36,185 nucleotides of DNA, from assembly GCA_001586965.3 (NCBI GenBank), contig LUCW03000023.1, positions 47,501 to 83,685 on the forward strand. The letters run 5' to 3'. Below, in pieces: positions 1 through 10,700 of the stretch. The notes below the pieces were generated by a model. That model searched no databases. It saw only the letters and a list, made by a program, of their open reading frames with translations, and was not told the DNA's origin. Made by a program: the position numbers and the translations under genes. Each line of letters begins with the position of its first letter. Positions within the stretch are counted from its first letter, which is position 1. The stretch comes from Sphaeroforma sirkka (lineage: Eukaryota; Opisthokonta; Ichthyosporea; Ichthyophonida).

Positions 1-101
1 GACACACTCGCGCCCACACCATGCACAGTATGCACTATGCACTCGACAATTTACAATATATATATGTATGCGCTCGTGTCTTAAAAGCCGGTCTGCTTGA
101 C

Positions 102-134
<33 letters not shown>

Positions 135-647
135 TCTGCTGTATGACACTTCTTTTTTTTTTTTTTGTACAAAAAAGTAAACAAACAGAAGTGGTCACAA
201 AAACATATGACTCTATGTCTATGTATTTACGCAAAAAGTTGATGCCACAACAATTTGGTCCAACATTCAGGTCGATATGACTCATCATTTAATCAGGATT
301 GTCAGGTATAAGTTTGAACAGAAATGTAGGTCCAGATCCGATCCATATATTTTAGACTGGACAACAGCTACATATTTTGGCCCAATTTATTCAGCCAAAT
401 ATTTTGACCCAATAAATTTACGTCTGGGAACTAGATTTGACGTTTTTGAAAAAAAACAACACCAAATCACCCTTCGAATATCGCCCTTTTGCGGATTTTG
501 GCGGGCTTTTCTGACATGTATTCCTAGAGTTCCATTTGTACATAAATAATCTACAATAGATACATACTTGCATAGAAGTATGTAAAAATATAGGAACAAT
601 AAAAAATATAGGAACAATAGTTATATATATCTAATTTATGTATATAA

Positions 648-686
<39 letters not shown>

Positions 687-699
687 TAAATATATATAC

Positions 700-744
<45 letters not shown>

Positions 745-793
745 TATATATATGCATATGTTTATGTATATATGCATACATGTAAAATATATA

Positions 794-828
<35 letters not shown>

Positions 829-1050
829 CGTGTGTGTATGTATGTATATATATATAAAGATATGTACCCCACAGTGATTTGTGTTGTTGTGTTGATGCAA
901 TAGTGTGCCAAACTGAATGTACATGACCGTTGACTACACGTGTGCGTGACCAAATGAATACTTGTATGTGAAAAAATTATACAGGAACATGGGGAATGCA
1001 CAACAATTGCTAAGCTTGTGAAGTTTTAATGCACATATTTTGTGGCCACC
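1..1050. promoter_or_regulatory. Upstream region of INTS9 with simple repeats
   Basis: No gene is visible here. The stretch holds a CT tract (about 101-135), a T14 run near 152-165, an imperfect TA/TATG microsatellite (about 640-812) and a TG tract (813-840). The INTS9 start codon follows at 1051. The promoter must lie here, but I see no element I can place with confidence because the TA-rich tracts produce many TATA-like strings. Confidence 0.4.
640..840. repeat. TA/TG microsatellite upstream of INTS9
   Basis: Imperfect TA dinucleotides interrupted by TATG and TAAA steps run into a TG tract. The open frames across it (Tyr-Ile repeats) are artefacts of the repeat. Confidence 0.95.
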
Positions 1051-1728
1051 ATGAAGATAACGTGCTTTTCCCATGGCCTTCATGGTTCCTGCGTGGTAGT
1101 AAAACACCGCTCTTATACCATACTCATCGATCCCTTCCTCAGTCCTGAGTTCCTCCTGCACTTCAAGCCAGCATCCGATCGCATAGCACACGACACAGCT
1201 GGTACACAACACACACGCAAGCTGCGCGTTCAGTCACATCAGCCTCGTAAACGTAAACGTAAATCTACACGTGTCAAGAATAGTGGTACTGTAGTAGGGG
1301 TAACCGAGGGCGATATACGGAATGGCATAGTCAGTCAAAGTGCTGCGAGTTTGACACACAATGAACCTGCTGAAGTGGATCATGTCTCGATCAGTGGCGA
1401 GTTGGCCTCGGCTTTACACAATTTGAAATCTCCCATTATTCACGGTAGTCTGCACACCGATATAAGCAATAGCAACCGACACAACATATATCACAATAGT
1501 TCAAGCCCACACGAAAGAGAAGGCCTGGAGAGCATAAACGGGCGAGTATATGTGAGTGGCAAGCCACACTGTCAGCTACCAGCACTGGAGGGCATCGACT
1601 TGAGCTCAGTAGACATAATCTTATGTTCGAATTGGCACTCATGCCTTGCATTGCCTTATATCACGGAGTACACGTCTTTCCGAGGGTTTGTATACGCGAC
1701 AGAGGCGACGAAGATACTGGCTAGACAG
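1051..1728 (+). CDS. INTS9: INTS9 exon 1 (N-terminal beta-lactamase-like part)
   Basis: The exon encodes about 226 residues, starting MKITCFSHGLHG and ending with YATEATKILARQ before a gtaacg donor (phase 0). Residues about 45-165 are a hydrophilic insertion, rich in Ser, Asn and His, with a basic PRKRKRKSTR patch that looks like a nuclear localisation signal. The family resumes at VYVSGKPHCQLPALEGIDLS. The loop that carries metal ligands in active relatives reads SNWHSCLALP, so it is non-catalytic. Confidence 0.93.
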
Positions 1729-4700
1729 GTAACGCAGTGTAGGATGTAGACGTTGTAGTATATAAACCCACATATGTATTGACTTACTTGCTATGCAGAT
1801 GGCTATACCTCTTATTTATGTGTATTCGGATCAGCACTTCTGCTTTGGCTTGCCGAATATTACGGAGTGCACGCTATTCCGAGGGTTTGTACGCGCAATG
1901 AAGGCTACAACGATACTGGCTAGGTAGGAACCTTAGTGTTGGTAGACGCGTAGTGTGTAGATGTGTTGTACGCCTATATATGGATCGTTAAAATTGTTGG
2001 CGGATGCTAGTAGCTCTGATGTGATTCATATTAAGGGGTTTGTATACGCAATGGAGGCTACAAAGTTACCGACTAGACAAGTAGACAAGTATTAACCGCA
2101 GTGTTAGCACATGCGTGGTATGTAGTTGTGTTGCACCCCCATATACTGTTGATAAAGATTGGATTCTGCAGGCAGAACTTAGTTGTGGTGTTTGTTAGAC
2201 GGCTTGCATACGCAATGGAGGCTACAACGCTACTGGTGAGACAGGTACCGCAGTGTTGGCCGATGTGTAGTAGGTAAATGCTTATACCCCATATATGGAC
2301 CATTGGAGTTCTCGCTCAAGCATTACATTCAAGCCATGCCAATCCTCAGAGCACTTGGTTATTCTTCAACTCGTATGCTATCACCCCAGGCTATGATGGA
2401 GCTATCTGCATACGACACACGCTTGCCCTGGACGGCTGACACGCATTTAACACGAGAAGCGATGGAATACGTGCACTCGTCGCATAGCGCAGCACCTGAG
2501 TGCATCCGCGAAATCTACAGCTGCGGGGTGAGTATGAATGTATATAGGTATCTGGTATATATCCACGTACATCGAAGTATATGCGTGTATATATATATAT
2601 ATATGTGCATGGTATGGCGGCATGTGTGCGCGATTTATTCATTTGTGTATGCGTAATATTTATGCTTGCAGATGCATATCTCAGATGATTGTGTCATAAT
2701 TTTCATATTTTTATATATAGTATGTGTCCATATACACTTGCATGTGTAATTATATTACTGCGCCGCACAGTTGAGAGTCGAGTGGGTACTCTGCGTAAGC
2801 AGTCGTGGCGTTGTAAGCTGAGTATATGATATAACCCATCGATCGGAGTTTATTCGATTTACTTTTTTTTTACTTTGGGGTTTTGCAGTCGTTCTCATGC
2901 CTATTACCCTAGTAACGCATACTTTTAAGTCAGTCCTTAGAAACAAACGTTCCGTTTACAGATAATGTTCATGCATAGAAATGGTCACACCATGTCAAGA
3001 CATGAGATACGGGGCTACGCGTGGTTGCATGTATGACCTGATACATCGGGGTACCCTATAGTACCATAGAGTGTGTACACACTGTTCTTTGTGTGTATGC
3101 CTTTGATATCACTAGTACCTGTTCTTATGCGATTGTTGCTGAGCATATGTACCTGTATATATATCAAGTTAATCATATTCCAATACGTTGGCGATATCTT
3201 ACCAAGTACACACGCGCACAATGTGTTTCATATACTCGAAGCCTTCTCTTCCATACGCATACAAACAGTAAAACAGTATACCCTTGAGTCTGATCCTGGG
3301 GCTCTCTCTCTCTCTTACACGCACATAGATTGTACAAGCATGTGTCGAGAAGATACAGGAGGTATCGTTTAACCAGCCTATTTCCATATCGGGTGTGCTG
3401 ACTCTTACGGCTACCAGTGCGGGCCACAGTCTGGGCAGCTGCTGTTGGTCGGTGCAAACGAGCATCGGTGCTACCTCTGAAGCGCAAATGATGGGTGAGG
3501 GGTATGTTAAGTTGTATGTATACGTGGTTATATCTACTTTATAGACTGGTTACCTCAGAGACGCAACGTTTGTCTACATGCGGTTATATCTCCTCTAGGA
3601 GATTGGTTGCCTGCAATGGTGATGGAGACGGAGTATGTGAAGTGTGTGTATATGGGGCTATGCGTTGAAAACTGATTACCTCTGAAGCTCAAGTGATGGA
3701 TGAGGGATATATGTCAATTATGAATGTGCAGTAGTAAATGATTTATGACTTTGTGTAAAATACAACCCAACGACCGGGCACATTTAACTCTATGAATATA
3801 AGCGTATGAGGTCGCATACATAAATTTGTTGCACGTATGTAGTGAGAGTTGTGGTTTTATACGCGCTGTTCAAGTTAATGTACACCAGTGGATCACCTGC
3901 CACATTTTATGACCAATTAACATGTTTTCTAAATGCTCCCACGGCGCTCAACCTATATCGCACGGCATATTGTGACCCGTACACGATCCACAACGTCTAA
4001 CGCATTAAACATTTCATGTCTCATTATCACGATGGTATTTATACTATGTTTCGTAGCCTTGTGCACAGTTATAACCCGCTTGCTAGGTATAATAAATCTA
4101 TTGTCTACTCCCGCCGCAGGAAAACGCGGGAAGACCATCACATCGGAGAGAAGCTAGTGTACATGAGTGCTACTTCCCTGGACACCGCCAATATCCCGAT
4201 GCCTTTCGATCCCACATGTCTAAAGCACTGTGACGCGCTTATCATGACAGGCCTTTCGCCGCGTGACCCCTACACCCCCACCCCGCTCAAACACGTGATG
4301 ACGCGGATATTGAAGGAGGTATGTGGTTGCATGTGCATACCTACTGTACTCGCTTGTACTCGTGCGCGTACTTTGCAGGAAAACTACGGTAGTCACGCCA
4401 ACGCTTGTTGCATTTAGGCTCGTCAACCATATATGTCTAAAGCACTGTGGCGCGCTCTCCATGACCGGCCATTCGTCACGGGACGCCTGCATTCCCACAC
4501 AGGCGCAAACATGTGAGTACTGCGGATATTGAAGGAAGGATGCGGTCACCTACTGTATTCATACTCTATTCACGAACCACCATACGTATGACGGCGTTCA
4601 TTGCCGTTCTGCTCAGCGATCCCACATGCCTCAAGCACAGCGACACTTTGGTCTTTGCTGACTTTGACTACGAGACTCGTACACTCCCATACTGATTAGC

Positions 4701-7700
4701 CACATGTACCACGCATACAGTCAGATTTGTGGGTGTAGCTACTATATACGTACCGAGTTGTGCATCAAATGTTCACTGGAGAAGCCGGAAATTGAGGGAT
4801 GTATGGGAGTAGCTAAACCATTTCCTTACACCGCTTATTTACATATGTTAGAGCGGATGTTGTACATTGCAAAGGAGCATTCACTTCATGTGTATCCTGA
4901 CCGATAGACCACTTGACTACTTGAACACCATACACACAAACCAAAGGATGTGAGGGAGAATGTACTACACATGAACTCAATGCCTCTCAAACAAGTGACA
5001 TCGCGAGTATTGAAGGATGCATAAGAGCATCAACTACATGTGTGTCACTTTGGATATTCACAAGGTTAATACCGGTCTTGTTTACTTTCTGTGCTCCAAA
5101 ACAAATTCTTTATGTGTTGCGCAGTGGTGTACACCAATCAGTCTTCACATTTAAGTGACCAACTCAGGATTCTGAGCGTAGGTGCGTGCAGTAACACGAT
5201 CGTCACTTCGATTGCCTTCAACTCTTGAACTGGTACATGTTCACACTCTTCCTCGACGGACATCCTCTTCCTCGACGGATTATCGCATCATACACTCTAC
5301 CCTGTCTACTACCACCTCAGGTACTGGAGACTGTCTTAACCGGTGGCTCTGTTCTTTTCCCCGTACATCCATCGGGCAGCATCACACTCCTTTTAGAAGA
5401 GCTACATGCTTACCTCAACTCCCACGACAGGCAGGGAGTGCCTTTCTACGTTGTCTCTCCCACTGCAAGAGCATCGGCACTCTATGCAAACATCTTTACG
5501 GAATGGTATGGTGGGTGGGTGGTGATGCCATTAGATCCAAAATATACCCTGTTTCTGTGTTTGTGTCTGTGTCCGTGTCTGTGTCGTTTGTATTTCAGTG
5601 TTTTTGTATGTCATGTGTCATTGAATATTTGTATGTGTGTGTGATTTGTTATGGGAAGGGATACATGTATGTCGACATAATCTCTTATGGCAAGTGTAAA
5701 TTAGTGCCATACAGTGGTATGTACGAAAGAGTGATGGAGTGTACTAAGTGCAGCGTAGTGATTTGAATTGTTACAAGCAAACGAGCAAAAGACATGACAA
5801 CTGCAAATTTTGAGCAAAGTCGACGACCTTACATGGAGCCGTAATTGCCTTTGAACTGTGATGATCGTTGCGGATAGTTGTTAGCTTTATATGTGATGGA
5901 CATAGGTAAGTGCAGAGGAGTGAGAGAAAATTGTACGTACAAATGAAGGAGTTATTTCCACAACTACAAGATATTGAGGCAGAAAGCACATACATAGAGA
6001 GTAGTCGGTGCGGATACATTTGTGCTGACAATACTATCGATATGGCCGTATCAAGTGTCAGATCTTATATGTCAAGTATATCCATGCACAGATATTACGA
6101 GACTATCTTGCTCTAGTCAGTCACGTAAAGATCTTGTTACATATCAAAATTATGCTGTTTATCCATCTGTGTGTGGGACTCAATTGACGTTATTCATGCA
6201 TTCTTAGTCCGCATTCACATATTACGTGACATTATTGCTCAAATCGCCTCCAGTGCCAGAGTTTGATTTGTAGTCTCGTTCAGCTCGGGGCAGATAAAGT
6301 GTACGCACTGGAACATCTGAGCTGACGACGCGTGCCAATCTGCAAGTCCATTGGTCGTCAGTGCATATCTCGGGCCAATTATCTGTCACGTCCCACCAAT
6401 TTGTTATACTTCCGACTAACTAACCGCGTGGCTATTACAGGCTGAACCAGCACAGGGCTGACAAGGTGTACACACCAGAGTATCCGTTTGAGTGGGACAA
6501 GCTAATTCGTGCGCAGCGGCTGACATTTATCTCAGATATTAATGATCCGTATGTATCGTTGTCGCTTTGTGTGTGTGGGGGGGGGGGGGTAAATGTTGTT
6601 ACGTTGCAAATTAGAGATGTGTGTCGTGTTCATGTGGTCAGCGGCGAGTGTAAATCAAGCAGAACTTTGTATGTATATCATGCGGGTGGGTGGGTGGTAT
6701 TCCACCATATTGGTGTGAATAAATTTACCGCCAGGGAATGTGTACTCCAACACATTACGCACATTGCTCGGGTGTGGTGCAGTAAGTCAAAAGGCATGGT
6801 GTAGATAGATTGAACTTGTCTTCGTATTGATACCATGGAGGCTGCTGACAGTACACGTAGATGGGTATCATTATCATTTTCCGGAACTACTCCTTTCTGT
6901 AGCGTTAAGAGATTGTCCATGCGCACGTTGCAAGCGTCTTTCGGTAGCTCCAGCTATCACACTATACTTCATACGCACGCGGCAATCCGCAAGACTATTC
7001 ATATTGCGATATATATATTAATGGTCCTGTACGCTACCCTGTACTTCGCCACCCAGTCCCACTGGAAGTGACTTGCATGTGTCACGCCGCAAAGCAGTAG
7101 ACTTGCCTGGTGGTGCGGCGGGTAATATGACGTGTAGCATCGTGTGGTGAGAAGCCATACATGTGGTGCAGAAAATACTTTCGAACACATGTCATGTACA
7201 CCTGCGTGTAAGCACGTGACAGGAAATCGAGAGATAAGCTCCGTACGCCATGTGTGGTATTTGCTGTGTTCGAGTATGGCTCATTTACTTTGGCTATTTG
7301 TTACATCACAGGAAGGCGGAGAATCTATTCCGCAAACCTTGTGTGATATTCGCCGGACACCCTTCACTGCGCCTGGGCGACGGCGTGGCGTTCGTGCGGG
7401 AAATGGGACAGGATCCACGAAACCTTGTCGTGTGTACAGGTAGGTAGGCATGCACAGTCGTGTCAGGTCAGGTTCTACAAAGATCGTGAACGTGAACAGT
7501 GCATGTCTATCTATCTCCTGTTTTCAGACTAAGCACATATACACGTAGCGCAGCTGCCTACTACCAGCCCTGCCCCTAGTCGTTTGAGGCAAGAGAAGGA
7601 AAAGGGACTACAGTCGCCATTGTCACACGTGACTAGTTCTCTCGTTTCAAAAAATCAGGCTTGTATGCAACATCATCCACGGAGAATATATTGCTACTAT

Positions 7701-10700
7701 ATACTACATTGCTCTATATACCTATACAGCGTATTTACTTACGAAACACATATTGGCAGATTGAAATATCATCTACACCAGATATTATCATCCATTTGAA
7801 TCCATCTGCGCAGGCATCGACCTATCATTACTTCACCCTGGTCCACACAATACCAACTTGTGAGAGACCACGTACATCACAAATGTCTCTGTCTGAAATA
7901 TCATGCCTTATGTGTGCGGGAAAGTATAGAAACTAGGCGGTCTACCAAGTTTACCGTGCTCTATTAGGTAACCTACGATCCAAATACATACATTACTTGC
8001 CCAATCTAGCCTGGAGCCGATCATCTTTGTATTTCTCAAGTCAATGTACAAAAATCGTACAGATTACCCTGAGGCTCTCATACACAGTCTGATATATTGT
8101 CTATTGATTCCTATATTTTTTCCTGGCGGCGAATGACACATATTGAACATAATCACACGACTCGCGACGATTGCACTGAATGTGGCTGCGTCCATTATCG
8201 CCACTTTGTATTACCCTTATGTGGAATATGCAAATATCGACCTCGCCATTAGTTGGGTAGCACAGGGAACCTCTTTCCATCTCCATACATGCTTACATTT
8301 TTTATTTTCCACCTTGGTTTGTCTATATACGTGTAATATTCTAGAACCCGAATACGCCCACTCGACAGTGCTGGATCCATTCCGACCGCTGGGGTGCAGA
8401 GAGACGTACTGTGCGATGGACACGCGCATGGATGTGCGGGAAGCTTCGGAACTACTCGCTAAGTATACGCCACCACTGCTCTTGCTCCCAGATGTCTTCA
8501 GCCCTGACAAGGTGAGTGTGTGTGGTCGCGTCTGTAAGAGTCTGTTATGCAAGGCTATTGTTGTGTGGCGGTCTGGTGGCGTTGGAGTGGGTGATTAGCC
8601 ATGCATGGTGTTGTATGGATGTTTGCACCGAGTGATTAGTAGTTAACGCCGCCGCGGTAGCAACATAAATAACAGTAACGACACTGGGATTGTGTAGTTG
8701 AAGGGCAGGAGAATGCATAGATGGGCATTCTCTACTGATTTATAATGTGATAAGGGTCGAAGCAGACCAAGTAGGAAAGCAAATGGTTTTCATTTCGCGT
8801 AGCATAAGTAACTCTGCACCAGGTAGCGTATGTAAATATGTATAACCAATAGCTATCAGCTAGGTATGTACTGTACATATTGCGAGATGCTATGATTGGT
8901 AAGTTAAGATATGCCTCTCGGATGTGTGAGAACACAACATGCCCTTTTCCATCAGATCTGCTTGCTGTTGTCGTGTTCAAACCGTCTATCCGCCTACCCT
9001 ATCTCACGGACCCTCGGTCCCATATCTGCACAAAGTTACGTACTTTTATTAACTACAATCAACTGCACACACATCTATTAGCACTGTTCCCCCATCATCC
9101 ACATCTACAACCCCAGCACAGCTTTATTCTTTTTTTATAGAACTGTTTGCTCTTATCTTCTACAAAGCGTATACGAACACCCAGTCGCAATGACCATCTA
9201 CTATATCAACTGTACAAACTTGCCCGCTTCCATGAGTTACAAAAATTTTGCTTTTACGCGACCATTCTCATGGGCCTCCAACCACAACTCTACACACTCA
9301 CAGGCGACCTCATACACAACCGATAGAAGGCCTATATTGTCGGTTGAAGTTAACCGCAGTCAGACTGCGCTTCTCTCCATGATGTGTGGCGTGCCGATCA
9401 AAATCTCCGTCTCAAAACCATTCCGCGCAGCAGCTATCTCGAACGATGTGAGTGCATACAGACTATTGAGGCTGTGTGGATATTCGTGTGCCAACAGATG
9501 TTTGTATATCGGTTGTCATAAAATGATAATTAGTGGGATAACCTGAATACTCAGCTCGTTGGGAAGTGCGTTACATACATTGAGTCGCTATTCACTTGTG
9601 GATTGTATCAGCGTATTGTTATGTGGGAGCTCTTTTAAATACAAGTATGATTCAACGAGATATAACCGTAGAATAAGAATCGTTCACTGAAACTATCTTT
9701 CTTTCTTAAGAACCCTGGGACTCTTCGAATCATCATCTATACTTTTCAGTAGTCGAATAGTGACAAATTATGATTCCCGGTACACACAAAAGCATGGCAT
9801 GCCACCATATCTCATCAGCGCGTATTGTATCTCGGGCTGCAGCAAGCTAGGATACATACACCAATATCTTCTACCCAACCAGGAAACCCACACTCAATTC
9901 TTGGACTAAAGGTATGTGGGTATTATAGCATGTCCGTACACCCCCTAATGCAAGTGCTTCTCCCCTCACTCTTGCAATATAACAACACTTCTTCTGTATC
10001 TAGCTCGCGGCACTGACGAAACCTGTAGCAGTGGGCAACGGCAACCACTTCGCACCCGTTAGCGGCCTACTGAATCTAAAAGACAACGAAAATTTACTAG
10101 TAGTCGATACCGTACCGGTATGTAGGCTTCACATGTCTTACCCTGTTGCGTATTCGTTGCATGATCCTCGCTTTCCATCTGACTGTGTGGCTTGTCCCTT
10201 GTTATACCTAGAGGCGGTGTGAAATCTGTGGATGAGTGAATGTAGTGTACGTACTTACTGTGTGATACATAACCTGTACGTTTTCTCGATGCTGTGTACG
10301 ATCCTGTATGTAGCTATCGACGTATACCAACACATATCAACTATACTTTATATTAATGTACTGTACTGTGTTTCTTATTGGTGAGTATAAGTTCCGCAAG
10401 TCATCAGGAAAGTCGATGACACTAGGTGTTACCAAAATTCATGCACGCTTCTCGCGGCATTGGTCTTTTCAATTTCTGCAATCTTCTCGCACATTTGCCT
10501 TATCTGCACTGTATAGGGATTTGCACTAAGAAAGTGTCAATATCTAACTTTGAAATTCTCAACTTGGTCTCGAAGATTCATCTCAATACCGCGAATAATT
10601 CTACATTCCGATAGTCTTTTGCGAATATACAAAGTAAACGTGGTCACATGTTTTTCTTCGCCCTTAACTTCCAACACAGGATTGGGCTTCTTACATAGTA

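Noticed and set aside
551..924. Tyr-Ile-rich open frames
   Set aside because: They are translations of TA and TG microsatellites on both strands.
1807..2300. Alternative real exons of INTS9 in intron 1
   Set aside because: The copies of exon 1 contain stops and shifted frames. Exon 1 joins exon 2 in phase without them.
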